Source: Ophiobolus disseminans (taxonomy: Eukaryota > Ascomycota > Dothideomycetes > Pleosporales > Phaeosphaeriaceae). From it: a stretch of DNA of 64,000 bases. Made by a program: the position numbers and the translations under genes. The stretch covers positions 322,964-386,963 of the forward strand of contig MU006226.1 of the NCBI GenBank assembly GCA_010093685.1, read 5' to 3'. Positions 12,740 through 24,443 of the stretch are shown here, one piece after another; the first letter of the stretch is position 1; each line of letters opens with the position of its first letter. A model generated the notes under the pieces. The model made no database searches and was not told where the DNA came from. It was given only the letters and a program-made list of their open reading frames with translations.

Positions 12740-12846
12740 GATAGCTGGGGCTGTCTATCCTCATGTACTTATATCTACTAACTGGCGCTTCACACGATAG
12801 CTGAGGCTGTCTATTCTCACGTCCTCTAAACTACTAACTCTTCACA
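12740..12846. repeat. Imperfect ~55-bp tandem duplication upstream of HET gene
   Basis: The unit at 12740-12795 begins GATAGCTGGGGCTGTCTAT. It is repeated at 12796-12846 as GATAGCTGAGGCTGTCTAT, and both copies end with CTACTAACT and CTTCACA. The second copy is 4-5 bp shorter. It lies 64-170 bp ahead of the HET gene start, in the 358-bp intergenic stretch 12552-12909, where I see nothing else. Confidence 0.8.
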
Positions 12847-12909
12847 ACCGAGTCATCTCCACATACAAAATCCACAAGCATTCCAAGTCCACCCATCTTC
12901 ACAACCACA

Positions 12910-15900
12910 ATGTCTTCCCCCAGCGCCGAATGTATCATGATAAACGACATGCTCCCCAACTCCCCGCCCCTAACGCCAGGCGACTTAAAGCAGCTCCAGG
13001 AGTTAACCAGGCACAGAATCGACCGCCGCAAAGCAGAGCTCTGGGCTCATACGCAAATGAAATTTCTGGTGTATGACGACACGGCGGTGCGGGAGAGGGG
13101 GTGGGACAGCGACGATGAAGAGGGTATGTTGGAGTATGTGACGAGGTTATCGTTGCAGGAAGCGAACGGAGCAAGCAGGGAATCTAGTGGCGAAGTAGAA
13201 GAGAAGGATGTTGAAGAAGTTGAAAGAGATGCAGATTCAAATGTCGAACCGTATTGTAGATCGAATTTCTGCTCCATCATCCCGCCCTTCCCCACAACAT
13301 TCCCACCCCGCAAATTCCGCATCGTCCAGCCAAAAGTCGACCTCAGCGCCCCAACGGACAACCAAGGTGGTCCGTCCGTATGTAGCCACTACATCGCTGT
13401 GTCATACTGCTGGCCCGTCCCCAACACTTCCCCCCAAGGCAGCACCGTCCCATCATCCGGTTCATACCAAATCCGCCACCTAGACGGCACGGTGCGAAAA
13501 TCCCGCGCCCCTGACGACGTACTCGACCGCGCCGTCGCCTTCGCAATCTCCAAAGGAATGAATATGATCTGGATCGATCAGGAGTGTTTACCCCAGCCAA
13601 CAGAGCACAGTCCACAGCACGAAAAAGAAGAGCAGCAACTCGGCGTACAGGCCATGGATATCGTGTACAACCGTGCCGCGTATACATGTGGTCTTTTAGC
13701 GGTCGAGATAAAATCGCGCGTACAGCTGCATTCAATAGCTACAATGAGTTTATTTCGGGGCTATGCTGCAGATGGTAGTATACTGTACCGAGGACGCGGG
13801 CCGCAGCCATCGGTGCACACGATGCGGAACGTGTTGCAGGAGGTGTTGAATTTTCTGGAGACGATGGGTGGTGATCGATGGTATACGCGCGCTTGGGTTG
13901 CGCAGGAGGCGTTGTTGGCGGGGGATATGTTGCGGCTGCTGGTTCATGCGGATCCGAGTATGGATATGGAGATTTGGGATGAAATGGCTGGTGACTCTGG
14001 GTCGGGGATGACGTGGACGGAACGCTCGACGAGGGCGCAAGAAGAATATCTACCGCGGATAGTCAGGCGGAGTATTGAGATACCGGTGGCTGCGTTTCAG
14101 GATCTTTTGTTGGCCACGGTGCATTGGAATGAGGAGCTGGAGGGCAGTAATGGCCGCGGTGCGGGAGTGTTGCGCGTTGCAAGGTGCTTGCATCCTATTG
14201 CACCTAAGCCAAGGAGTTTGGCGGAAAGACTGTGTGTTCCTGGAGGCGTTAATTATAGGGAGCGCCAGACAGTCGATGCCGCGGGTGCCCTAGCTGGTGT
14301 CACTGATCGTGGGTGCCGCGATGTTCAAGATCGTATTGCCATCCTGGCCAACATGTGCAATTTCGAAAATCGGCTGGATACCTCTGTTCTGGCGAAGTGC
14401 TGTACATCATTGCGACTTGGCTACCTTGCTCTAACATTACTCAACGGCGATTACTCACTCCTCGTGCCGGAGAGCTATGCACTCGATCTGGCCAGAAAGC
14501 AGTCCAAGGGGGCCCATGGAGACGAGAATGTGTTCCCTGATAGCTCGGGCTGGCTATATCCGTTCGGTCAAATACCACAGCTACTGCAGGTCGGCACGGT
14601 TTACCCCGCGGGCTTCATCAGGCGATCGATATATAAAAAGGGCGAGGTCTTTACGACCAATGGGATAAAGCTTCACACCGCCCTATGGCTTGTCGAGGAT
14701 AAGATCGACCTCACCATAATCCAGCGAGAATGGGCTAGTAAGTGGGATGGTATCCAGACTCTTGAAGTTGTGTTTCCAAGAAAAGTAGGAGAGACAAACG
14801 AGGAATACGATTGGCGCCGAAGTATGTTGACAGAAGGCAATATCCGCGGAGATGAGACACAATGGAAAGACATCTTGGCCATGACGAGACTGCAGGGCCA
14901 CTTTATCAAAGAGGGCGATTTTGGATACGAGCTCCATCTTGAGCCTCCCCAAGTGATTGACCCCTCGGTGGTGCCGATCATCGCTGAGATTGTCTTTGCC
15001 ATATTGCGACATCTCTTCCTGAATGCAGACGAGGAGCCACGAGCTATCGGTCTGGCCAACAGTATCTGGCATTCAGTGCGTATAGATGTAGCAGGAAACG
15101 ATGCTGGGCTTCCAGACGATGTTGGCGAATGGCTGTTTTCTGACCCAAACGTGGACCACAACCCAAGCTCGTACCTGCAACTCGACGAGAGACCAGACGG
15201 AAGCTTCCATCAATGCTGGTTCATTGATCGAATCATGAAGGAAGGTTTTCTGCGGGTGGGCAATTGTGAAAGTGCTCCTCACCTGGATGGACACCATGAT
15301 TCGGCGCTGGCCACTGGAGCGTCATCTTTCGCTGAGGGTGGAGGAACTACGTCGAAGAAGGACAGTATCCTCGACCAACAGATGCAATACAGGATTTCTG
15401 CAGGATTTGGAGCCATCTCGACCTTCAATACGTATGTCAAGTCGACTACAGAAAGAGTTGAGGGTGACTACAGCTTCTCGTACGGACGGGAAGTAGCATC
15501 CATGGTTCGGACGTTTGCCCGTAGGGAAAGGAGAGAGGAGAGCGAGCATGGTGGCATAGCTTGCGCGCGTAATCACGTCTCGGTCTTCGACGTCGATGGG
15601 CCTTGCATTGTTGCTGTGCCTTACAATGGGGATTGGGAGAGGCTACCACGACCAGTGGCGCGGAGCATGAGTGTCTGTTGGATTGTCGATTGTGTGCGGC
15701 AGCGAGACAAGGAAGATGGTGAAGATGCAAGTTCTGACGCCAAGAGTGTGAACGTCTTGGAGAGTGCACATAATTCGCTCAGGAGGTACCAACAAATGTC
15801 ACATGCGGAGAGACTATCAGGGGAAGGCGATGTGGCATTTCGGCTCCTGGGTAAGGTTCGAGGACTGTGGAAGATCAATCTGGATCAGCCCGACAAAAAG

Positions 15901-15918
15901 TGTACATTCATGTACTGA
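12910..15918 (+). CDS. HET-domain (heterokaryon incompatibility) protein, 1002 residues
   Basis: HET-domain proteins trigger or regulate cell death after fusion of unlike fungal hyphae. Single intronless ORF. The three hallmark blocks are in order: YIAVSYCWP (about residues 161-169), WIDQECLPQ (221-229) and LGVQAMDIVYNRA (244-256), the last being the usual region ending in a Y-NA/RA element. An acidic linker (about 65-110) precedes the domain. The remaining 700 residues match nothing I recognise, but contain typical HET-protein features such as WYTRAWVAQEA after the domain. The large C-terminal part has no NACHT, WD40 or ankyrin repeats that I can see. Whether it acts in incompatibility cannot be told from sequence, since most HET-domain genes have no known partner. 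Confidence 0.9.
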   Translation: MSSPSAECIMINDMLPNSPPLTPGDLKQLQELTRHRIDRRKAELWAHTQMKFLVYDDTAVRERGWDSDDEEGMLEYVTRLSLQEANGASRESSGEVEEKDVEEVERDADSNVEPYCRSNFCSIIPPFPTTFPPRKFRIVQPKVDLSAPTDNQGGPSVCSHYIAVSYCWPVPNTSPQGSTVPSSGSYQIRHLDGTVRKSRAPDDVLDRAVAFAISKGMNMIWIDQECLPQPTEHSPQHEKEEQQLGVQAMDIVYNRAAYTCGLLAVEIKSRVQLHSIATMSLFRGYAADGSILYRGRGPQPSVHTMRNVLQEVLNFLETMGGDRWYTRAWVAQEALLAGDMLRLLVHADPSMDMEIWDEMAGDSGSGMTWTERSTRAQEEYLPRIVRRSIEIPVAAFQDLLLATVHWNEELEGSNGRGAGVLRVARCLHPIAPKPRSLAERLCVPGGVNYRERQTVDAAGALAGVTDRGCRDVQDRIAILANMCNFENRLDTSVLAKCCTSLRLGYLALTLLNGDYSLLVPESYALDLARKQSKGAHGDENVFPDSSGWLYPFGQIPQLLQVGTVYPAGFIRRSIYKKGEVFTTNGIKLHTALWLVEDKIDLTIIQREWASKWDGIQTLEVVFPRKVGETNEEYDWRRSMLTEGNIRGDETQWKDILAMTRLQGHFIKEGDFGYELHLEPPQVIDPSVVPIIAEIVFAILRHLFLNADEEPRAIGLANSIWHSVRIDVAGNDAGLPDDVGEWLFSDPNVDHNPSSYLQLDERPDGSFHQCWFIDRIMKEGFLRVGNCESAPHLDGHHDSALATGASSFAEGGGTTSKKDSILDQQMQYRISAGFGAISTFNTYVKSTTERVEGDYSFSYGREVASMVRTFARRERREESEHGGIACARNHVSVFDVDGPCIVAVPYNGDWERLPRPVARSMSVCWIVDCVRQRDKEDGEDASSDAKSVNVLESAHNSLRRYQQMSHAERLSGEGDVAFRLLGKVRGLWKINLDQPDKKCTFMY

Positions 15919-17106
15919 AATGTCAGCAGCAGCAGCGACGTTGAATCCCTGTGTTGTCGTCGGGAGATCAATTTGGCAGCTTTGTGTCTTATGCCACGGA
16001 GCTGCAAGAATTCGTGATCGGCCACCTGGAGTTCATCAGAAAGCCTGTATATCCTCACAACACTTTGAAGATTTAAAAGGGGTCTAGATAAGGTTGTGAG
16101 GATAGACAGGTGTTCGTGTGCTGGCACAAGAATTGTTGCAACACCTGGCGCTGCGGTGGACGATGACGAGCTCGTAGTGCGGTAGATCCCTCAACAGACT
16201 GGAGATGGACCTCGGCGAATGGGAAACGAATCAATCGGATTGACGGACGGGACCCTTGTAGACTAGCGTCGACCCTGCAGGAGGAACACCTTTCAAAAGA
16301 TGCAATGCTTGCGAAGCCAAACTTGCTACACCACTGCAACAAATGCCTGGTATATTCATGGCAATCGTGAAAGTCGATATCTAGGTAGCGACAGCTTTTT
16401 GGTGAATCATCGCTCATGGAGGCGGGCCAGTAGATGCTGGTATCTGCGGCACACAACCTCTAGACGGGCCTATGTGGAGGGACTGAGGACAAAGCACCAC
16501 CGTGGGCGCAGACTGGCGGTCTGCTTGCCGATGCGAGGCCTGATTCCGTGCCAAGGCTGCGGTTGGAAGTGATCTGCTGAAAATTGAGTGTCCCCAGATG
16601 CACGGTGCGGGATATCGAGGCTAGAAAACGCATGCTGTGTGCGCCTCGGTGGACGTATCCACTGTTTTCTCGTCCAGCGCAGCGCTGGGTGTGATCAATG
16701 CGTGTGGCGAAAGTATGGAGACATTGAAAATAATTATGCCAGGTGAAGTTAGAGGCAGTGGCAGAGGGATGGTTAGCGAGCTGGTGCACCTTCTCGAACG
16801 CCTCCCTGGTTTCCCCGATAGCGCAGGGACCATGGATATTGTGCAGAGACACCGCTTAGAGCTGTGCTTTAAATTCTATTGTCCCACCTAAGCTCACGTC
16901 CCATCTCTGCCGCCTTTCACTTCCCTTCTTCCCTCCTTCACACTCGAGAGCAGCTGGTTGTTATCTGTGTCGGCTGCTGCGAAGTCGATCTTGGGTCCTC
17001 AACAGCTCAACAACCGGCAAACGTCGCGCCGTAGCTCCAGCCTACGTCTCCCCCACCGAAATCCATTGCCTGCAGCAATTGGCACTCTACACCAGCCCTC
17101 ACAACA
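15919..17106. other. Intergenic, FAD2 upstream region
   Basis: 1.2 kb with no supportable gene. Two successive minus-strand ORFs (16073-16456 and 16460-16852) have low-complexity, non-conserved-looking translations. The last 200 bp is the FAD2 leader. Confidence 0.45.
16901..16944 (+). promoter_or_regulatory. Pyrimidine-rich tract before FAD2
   Basis: About 44 bases almost entirely C and T lie 160-205 bp upstream of the FAD2 ATG. Such CT-rich tracts commonly precede transcription starts of strongly expressed genes in filamentous fungi. A TTTAAATTC element is about 30 bp further upstream (near 16868). Confidence 0.35.
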
Positions 17107-18582
17107 ATGGCCACCACCACTGCCCGCCAGCAGGCCCCTCTCCTGAAGAGGAACGTCACCAACGACTCAGCTCCCTCTACCCACGCAAACAACTCGCCAT
17201 TCGACAGCTCTGCCTCGAATTCCTCCCTATCGTCGCTGGACGAGAGTCCGGCCGAGGTCAAGAACGCCCGCGGCGTACTTCTTGACGGCTACGGCAACGA
17301 GTTCGAGATCCCCGACTACACCATCAAGCAGATTCGCGATGCCATCCCCAAGCACTGCTTTGAGCGCTCCGGCCTCCGTGGCCTCGGCTACGTTGCCCGC
17401 GACATTGCCTCGCTCGCTGCCACCTTCTACGTCTTCCACAACTACGTGACACCCGAGACGATTCCCTCGACGGCTGTCCGCGCTGGCTTGTGGGCCGCCT
17501 ACACCGTTATCCAGGGTCTCTTCGGTACCGGCCTCTGGGTTCTCGCCCACGAGTGTGGCCACCAGTCTTTCTCGCCCTCCAAGGTGCTGAACGACACCGT
17601 CGGCTGGTTCTGCCACTCGGCTCTTCTCGTCCCATACTTCTCATGGAAAATTTCGCACGGCAAGCACCACAAGGCCACCGGCCACATGGAGCGCGACATG
17701 GTCTTTGTGCCCAAGACACGCGAGGTGTACGCTTCGCGCGTCGGCAAGCTGATCCACGAGCTCGATGAGCTGACCGAGGAGACGCCTATTGCTACCCTTC
17801 TACACAGCATTGGTCAGCAGCTTGCTGGATGGCCTCTGTACATTATCCTCAACGTTACCGGCCACAACTTCCACGAGCGCCAGCCCGAGGGCAAGGGCAA
17901 GGGCAAGCAGAACGGCCCCGGCGGTGGTGTCAACCACTTCTTCCCCTCTAGCCCTCTGTACGAGCGCAAGGACGAGCATCTCATCTTGCTCAGCGACCTC
18001 GGCATTGCCATCACTTTCGCTGCCCTGACCTGGATCGGCAAGTCTTTCGGCTTCGCGAACCTGTTCGTCTGGTACATTATCCCCTATCTGTGGGTCAACC
18101 ACTGGCTTGTCGCCATTACCTTCTTGCAGCACACCGACCCCACCCTGCCTCACTACGACGCCAACACCTGGACCTACACCCGCGGTGCCGCTGCAACTAT
18201 CGATCGCGAGTTTGGCTTCGTCGGACGTCACCTCCTCCACGGCATCGTCGAGACCCACGTTCTCCACCACTACATCTCCACGATCCCCTTCTACAACGCT
18301 GATGAGGCTTCGGAGGCAATCAAGCCCGTCATGGGCAGGCATTACCGCTCTGACACCAAGGATGGCCCCATTGGCTTCTTGAAGGCCCTGTGGAAGAGTG
18401 CTCGCTGGTGCCAGTGGGTCGAGCCCAGCAAGGACGCCGAGGGCGAGGGCAAGGGTGTGCTCTTCTTCCGCAACCACAACGGTCTTGGTGTACCTCCTCA
18501 GAAGCTGGCTGCTCCCACCGCTGTTCCCACTGCGGGCAAAGGTGCCAAGATGGAGGTTGGCCCTGAGAGCGACAACGAGTAG
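17107..18582 (+). CDS. FAD2: Delta-12 (oleate) fatty acid desaturase
   Basis: ER membrane enzyme that inserts the second double bond into oleate (on phospholipid or CoA) to make linoleate. Intronless, 491 residues. The three di-iron histidine boxes are intact: HECGH (148-152), HGKHH (184-188) and HVLHH (384-388). Hydrophobic helices lie around 95-150, 225-250 and 295-340. The acidic Ser/Asn-rich N-terminus and the Ala/Pro-rich C-terminus are variable tails. A glycine/lysine-rich loop (about 261-275) sits between the second membrane pair. The sequence around YTIKQIRDAIPKHCFERS is characteristic of fungal delta-12 rather than delta-15 enzymes, though the two are close paralogues and regioselectivity is inferred. 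The CT-rich leader suggests strong expression. Confidence 0.93.
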   Translation: MATTTARQQAPLLKRNVTNDSAPSTHANNSPFDSSASNSSLSSLDESPAEVKNARGVLLDGYGNEFEIPDYTIKQIRDAIPKHCFERSGLRGLGYVARDIASLAATFYVFHNYVTPETIPSTAVRAGLWAAYTVIQGLFGTGLWVLAHECGHQSFSPSKVLNDTVGWFCHSALLVPYFSWKISHGKHHKATGHMERDMVFVPKTREVYASRVGKLIHELDELTEETPIATLLHSIGQQLAGWPLYIILNVTGHNFHERQPEGKGKGKQNGPGGGVNHFFPSSPLYERKDEHLILLSDLGIAITFAALTWIGKSFGFANLFVWYIIPYLWVNHWLVAITFLQHTDPTLPHYDANTWTYTRGAAATIDREFGFVGRHLLHGIVETHVLHHYISTIPFYNADEASEAIKPVMGRHYRSDTKDGPIGFLKALWKSARWCQWVEPSKDAEGEGKGVLFFRNHNGLGVPPQKLAAPTAVPTAGKGAKMEVGPESDNE

Positions 18583-19617
18583 GCGATAACATGATATTAC
18601 GACTTGAAGCAGGCTGTTCTGCGTTCATCGACGGCGTTTTGACTTGGTCCTGTGGGACTTTTTAATTTTTTCATGGGGGCGCATGGGAGCGTTAGATGAC
18701 ACATAGGTGCAGCGCAGAGCTTAATACTCGTGCGGAAGCCGCGGCCGCGAGACGTATGAATGTTTGTAGTGATATGAACGGAAGCTTGACACAAAGAAAA
18801 GTTGGCAACTGCTTAAGACCAAGTTATTGAAAAGTATTGTGATTGTGAGATAGCTGGCTTCGCCCGTTGTGACTTCCCCGCAATCTGATATTCGTAAGCA
18901 TAGCATGGGTTGTGAAAGCCTCACCGTTCAGGCAGCACCACCTTCGTTCCCAACGCAGTCTCCTAATCATTTCAGGGCGGTTTTGCCTCGAGCAAAGCTT
19001 CATGAAGGGCTTGTGACGCTAGAGCAGCATGTAGAATTGGGTCTCCTGTGACCCAACTCCCCTAGTCACCAAATGTCTTCAAAACACTCCCGCCAGTGCT
19101 ACGCGATATCACTAAATCATTGCTGTGTTGATGATAGCACAATTTCTGTAAGTTAGCTCTATAACAGCTATAGACAAGCCACTCCAAGCCCATTGCGCTT
19201 ATCATGTTAACAGCGGTGCGCAAAAACCCTCATGGCATATGCATCTTCACGGGGAGATTTGAAAGCAAGAATGTAGCGACGTTGGTAAGGAACGAGATAT
19301 CATCAGAAAACCTCCTCTGCTCCAGCTACCTCGCACGGTAAGTCGTGCTCTAGGACGCGTAATAGAGGATAGCACATTGAGAGTTTGTGTTACTTTCCTA
19401 CAATAAATTGCGCCCGAATGAGTTGAAGAAAAGAAGAGGAGGCGGGCGGCGAAAGAATTTTGGCATAGTCAAGCTTGGACCACGTCGCTCCCACCAGCCA
19501 ATTACGGGGCGGATTATGCGTCGGGGCCGCTCGCCAAGGGAAGGCGCATCCCATATCGTCAACGTCAAGGTGCGAGTTCCGCAGTGTACGACTCCCGCCA
19601 TCGCCCTGAGCCTCACA
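18583..19617. other. Intergenic between FAD2 and NUO78
   Basis: About 1 kb with no supportable gene. It holds the FAD2 3' UTR and the NUO78 promoter. An open frame on the plus strand extends upstream of the NUO78 ATG to 19387, but its translation is basic, low in complexity and not mitochondrial-presequence-like before the chosen start. Confidence 0.45.
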
Positions 19618-22070
19618 ATGCTGCGGCAACATCTCGTCCGGTCGCTGAAGAGGCCTGCCCAGCGTGCGGCCCTCAATGGCAGCCGGGCCTTTACTGCCTC
19701 GGCCCACAGGTGTGCAGAGGTCGAGCTCACGATAGGTTTGTGCCACTGGCCATTGCCGCCGGGGACGACTGCTAACAGGCTTCACAGATGGAAAGAAAGT
19801 GAAGATTGAAGGTATGCGCCTACATCACATGACCACGCCCTTATAGATACGGTCCTAACCCTCCCAATAGCCGGCGCGGCCCTCATTCAGGCGTGCGAAA
19901 AGGCCGGGGCGACTGTTCCGCGATACTGCTACCATGAGAAACTTATGATTGCGGGGAGTTGTCGTATGTGCTTGGTCGAGGTGGAGCGGGCGCCCAAGCC
20001 CGTGGCATCCTGTGCATGGCCGGTACAGCCTGGAATGGTGGTGAAGACCGACTCGCCGCTCGTCCACAAGGCCCGCGAGGGTGTCATGGAGTTTCTCCTC
20101 GCCAACCACCCGCTCGACTGCCCCATTTGCGACCAGGGAGGCGAGTGCGATCTGCAGGACCAGTCGATGCGATATGGCGGCGACCGGGGGCGATTCCACG
20201 AGATGGGCGGAAAGCGTGCTGTCGAGGATAAGAACGTTGGACCTTTGATCAAGGTGGGACTCAGTATAATCTGTGCGTGAGGCATGCTGACGAATGGCAG
20301 ACTTCAATGAATAGGTGTATTCACTGTACACGATGCGTCCGCTTCTCCAACGACATCGCTGGTGCTCCCGAGTTTGGTTCCTTCGGCCGTGGCAACGACC
20401 TCGAAATTGGTACCTACATCGAAACCGCCCTCGACTCCGAGCTGTCCGGCAACGTCATCGACCTCTGCCCTGTCGGCGCCCTCACATCGAAGCCTTACGC
20501 ATTCAAGGCCCGGCCATGGGAGCTATACAAGACCGAGACTATTGATGTGCTAGACGGCTTAGGTTCGAATGTTCGTGTTGACTCCCGTGGCCTCCAGGTC
20601 ATGAGGGTCATTCCACGATTGAACGACGACATCAACGAGGAGTGGATCAGCGACAAGACCCGCTTCGCATGCGATGCCCTCAGCACACAACGTCTCGTCA
20701 ATCCCCTCATCCGAGCCGAAGGTCAATTCCAGCCCGCTACCTGGGAGCAGGCACTTGTCGAAATTGGCAATGCTTACAAGAAGGTCGCACCGAAGGGCAA
20801 TGAGTTCAAGGTCGTTGCTGGCCACCTCATTGAGGCTGAGACACTCGTTGCTATGAAGGATCTTGCCAACAAGCTCGGATCGGACAATTTGGCGCTCGAC
20901 CAGCCCGGTGGTAGCCAGCCCATCGCGCATGGAATCGATCTACGCTCCAACTACTCGTTCAACGCCAGAATCTACGGCATTGAAGAAGCTGATGCCCTCC
21001 TTCTTATCGGCACCAACCCGCGACACGAAGCTGCTGTTCTCAATGCGCGAATTCGAAAGCAATGGCTGAGATCAGATCTGGAAATTGGCCTGGTTGGTGA
21101 GGACTTTGAGAGCACATTTGGATACACAAACCTTGGAGGCAACGCCAACGATCTGAAGAGCGCCCTTACCGGCGACTTTGCCAAGATTCTGCAATCTGCG
21201 AAGAAGCCTATGATTATTGTTGGTAGCGCAGTGGCCGAGCACCCGGATGCTAAGTCCTTCTTTGAGCTGATTGGTGCTTTCGTCGAGAAGAACAAGGCCA
21301 GTTTCCAAACACCTGAATGGAACGGCTACAACGTTCTTCAACGCACAGCATCACGGACTGGTGCTTACGACGTTGGCTTCACAGTACCATCAGCCGAGGT
21401 CGCTAACACCAAGCCCAAGTTCATTTGGCTGCTTGGTGCAGACGAGATCAACGAGGCCGAGATTCCTAAGGATGCGTTCGTCGTCTACCAAGGTCACCAC
21501 GGAGACAAGGGCGCCCAGCTTGCTGACGTTGTTCTCCCTGGTGCCGCGTACACCGAGAAGTCGGTTACATACGTGAACACAGAAGGCCGTGTCCAGATGT
21601 CTCGCGCTGCTGTCGGTCTGCCGGGTGCCTCAAGAGAAGACTGGAAGATCATCCGGGCGGCGTCAGAATACTTTGGCGCTGAACTGCCATATGACGATGT
21701 CGAGCAACTACGAGACCGTATGGAGGAAATCTCACCCGCATTCCGGAAATACGACTTGGTCGAACCCGTCTCAATGCCTGGTCTGAGCAAGGTGCAGCTT
21801 GTAGACAACAACAAGGGTGCACAAATATCAGGCACAGGATTGAAGAAGCCTATTGCAGACTTCTTCTTCACAGACGTCATCTCGAGAAAGTAAGTTATAC
21901 CGCCTTTGGTTCGATGTCGAGCTATGCTAATTACCACTAGTTCACCAACAATGGCCCGTTGTTCAGCAGCAAAGGCGGAGAAGAACCCAAAGACTAACTT
22001 TATGGCACCTGGCGACCCATACCCCCAGGTCGGTTACGGCCCACAGGTAGCGGCGGCTGCAAATGTATAG
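19618..22070 (+). CDS. nuo78: NADH:ubiquinone oxidoreductase 75/78-kDa Fe-S subunit
   Basis: Largest subunit of the mitochondrial complex I electron-input module, carrying three iron-sulfur clusters. Exons 19618-19735, 19788-19811, 19871-20253, 20301-21889 and 21941-22070 join in phase to 747 residues. The first 30 residues (RQHLVRSLKRPAQRAAL) are an arginine-rich mitochondrial presequence. The 2Fe-2S ferredoxin domain has RYCYHEKLMIAGSCRMCLVE and a later Cys. The N5 motif H-x-LDCPICDQGGECDLQ follows, then CIHCTRC with the later CPVGAL for N4. The molybdopterin-oxidoreductase-like domain continues to about residue 650. The 24-nt second exon encodes part of DGKKVKIE. The last exon encodes a conserved fungal C-terminal tail, including KTNFMAPGDPYPQ. 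All cluster ligands expected of the family are present. Confidence 0.97.
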
Positions 22071-22545
22071 GTCGCGATGGGAAACCAGCATCTGGAGTTT
22101 TTGTACATAGTCCTGCGAGATATTCCTTTGGATTTTGACATGCATGGATAAAGTGTATGCAAATATCAGCGCGTCTGTTCAGCATGATTTGAGACGATTT
22201 AATTTCTCCGGTGTGCTAAACTTGTGAACTCGTGATGTGCCTCTCCACAAACGCTTCCAAGCTCCTCTGGTGCCCGTCAAGCCAGCAGCCAAGCCGCGCT
22301 AGCACAATCCGTTCCTTGGACAGAAATCTTGTACCCGCACAGCTCGTCCCACCACAACCTTACAGACTTTGTTTGCCTCGAACTTGCCAGATCGACTCTT
22401 TGAATCTCGTTTCACATGCAGCGTTACCCAATGCTACGCCCCGCCCTACTCATCTTCAACTATTTCGGAATCGGAAAAGTGACGTAGCTTGTCGTACACC
22501 AAACCGAAACAAATCCCAACAGACCATATCGAAACACGACTCAAG
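22071..22545. other. Intergenic between NUO78 and antiporter
   Basis: 475 bp of 3' UTR and promoter. A plus-strand ORF at 22232-22726 crosses into the antiporter's first exon in another frame and is a shadow. Nothing else is seen. Confidence 0.4.
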
Positions 22546-24443
22546 ATGCCTATACTCGCCCTCACGAACTTCAACATTGTGTGTGCGACGCTGGGAGGGT
22601 TCATTACGGTGTTTGGGCTTGTGTCGTATTTGGCTAAGGAGAAGTTTTATTTGTCGGAAGCTTGTAAGTTTCTGGGGTGGGGGGAGGGCGGTGCTTGGTG
22701 GTGTTGAAATGCTGACGAAAGAATAGTGATATCCTTGGTGGCGGGATTGGTGTTTGGACCGCATGCTGCGGGGTGGATTAGACCAGACGAGTACATCTCC
22801 ACCCCGTAAAACTCCAAATCATCTCCACTAACTTCTCTCAGATACGCTCTCCACGATGTCGAGACCCTAGATACCATAACGCTCTACTTCACACGCCTGG
22901 TCCTCGGGGTTCAGCTCGTCCTCGCAGGCGTGCAACTACCTTCCAAGTACCTAAAGACCGAATGGAGGTCCCTCGCCCTGCTTCTTGGACCTATTATGAC
23001 AGTCATGTGGCTCGTAACTTCCCTTCTGATATTCGCGTTCGTGCCGCATATCACTTTTCTGCAAGCACTAGCTGTTGGCGCGTGTGTCACACCCACAGAT
23101 CCGGTACTTAGCAACAGTATCGTTAAGGGCAAGTTCGCAGACAAAAACATCCCGAAAGAACTGCAGAAGATCATCGTAGCGGAGAGTGGAGCAAACGATG
23201 GGCTAGGCTACCCTTTCCTCTTCCTCCCCCTCTATCTCATCCAGCACGTCGGCGGCGGCGGACACGGCTCGGACCACAGCATCAAGAATGCGATTGGAAT
23301 GTGGTTTGGCGAGACATGGGGCTATACAATTATTCTGAGTGTGGTTTATGGGGCCACGGTGGGCTGGATTGCGAAAGAGTTGTTGCATTGGGCCGAGGAG
23401 AAGAAGTATGTTGATCGTGAGAGCTTTTTGGTGTTTGCAATTACGTTGGCTGTAAGTGTACTTAGATTGATGATTGAGAAAACTTGCTTACAAAGAGACA
23501 GCTGTTCATCGTAGGTACGGTTGGCCTGATTGGTAGTGACGATGTGCTTGCGTGCTTCATCGCTGGCAACACATTCACTTGGGACGACTGGTTCAGATTG
23601 GAAACCATGGACGATTCCTTCCAACCCACCATCGACATGCTGCTCAACGTCACCATTTTCATCTGGTTCGGCGCTGTCTGCCCATGGCCTGAATTTGCTC
23701 ACAACAGCGTCATTCCCATCCATCGCCTGGTCTTCCTCGGAATTCTTGTGCTGTTGCTGCGGCGTATTCCGATCGTATACGCGATGCACAAGTACATCCC
23801 CCAGATTGAACAGCAGCGACAAGCACTTTTTGTGGGCTTCTTCGGCCCGATAGGTGTCAGCGCAGTCTTTTACCTCTACGTGAGCGTGGAGTTTCTCAAC
23901 AAGATCACCGTAGATGGGGAGATCCGAGAGGACGCAAAGTACCTCAAAGAAGTCATGCACGTAGTCATTTGGTTCCTGTGTATATGTTCGATTGTAAGTA
24001 CCCTACCTATCAACTCACCATCCATCTAACCAACACCACAGGTCGTCCACGGCCTCAGCATCCCCATGGCCAAACTCGGCTTCTTCATCCCCCGCACACT
24101 ATCTCAAGCTCTTTCCACCACACGAGACCAAGACGAGCCCGAGGCTTTCCACATCCCCGAGCAAGCCGACGAATTTGGCCACAGAATCCGACGACGGACG
24201 GCTAGATCCCGCGATGTAGATGAATCGCTTCCTCAGCGAGTGGTGCGCATTGGGCGAGCGATCATTCCGTCGGCTCATGGCTCGTCGAGTGCGTCGAGGG
24301 CAACTTCTGCCACACCTACACCGCTTTCTACGGTCGCGACCGCGGCGCAGGGCGATGAGGAGGCTGCGAGGCGCAAGGTTGTGGGTGCTGAGCCGCTGCG
24401 AGCGGATGTTCAGCGGACGATTAGGTTTCCAGATGAGGAGTGA
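22546..24443 (+). CDS. nha1: Plasma-membrane Na+/H+ (K+/H+) antiporter, NHA1/SOD2 type
   Basis: Exports Na+ or K+ in exchange for protons, giving salt and pH tolerance. Exons 22546-22663, 22727-22790, 22842-23451, 23502-23993 and 24042-24443 join in phase to 561 residues. About 12 hydrophobic segments fill the first 460 residues. The fungal NHA signature is present: CVTPTDPVLSNSIVKGKFA and the ESGANDGLGYPF element with the paired Asn-Asp used in ion exchange, then DWFRLETMDDSFQPTIDML. The cytosolic tail is short (about 110 residues), Arg/Ser-rich and acidic at the end, much shorter than the long regulatory tail of budding-yeast Nha1 and more like S. pombe Sod2. Confidence 0.93.

Noticed and set aside
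16073..16852. Two consecutive minus-strand ORFs of 127 and 130 codons
   Set aside because: They are in the FAD2 upstream region, with Cys/Arg/Ser-rich translations, no domain, and no splice sites that would join them into a sensible protein.
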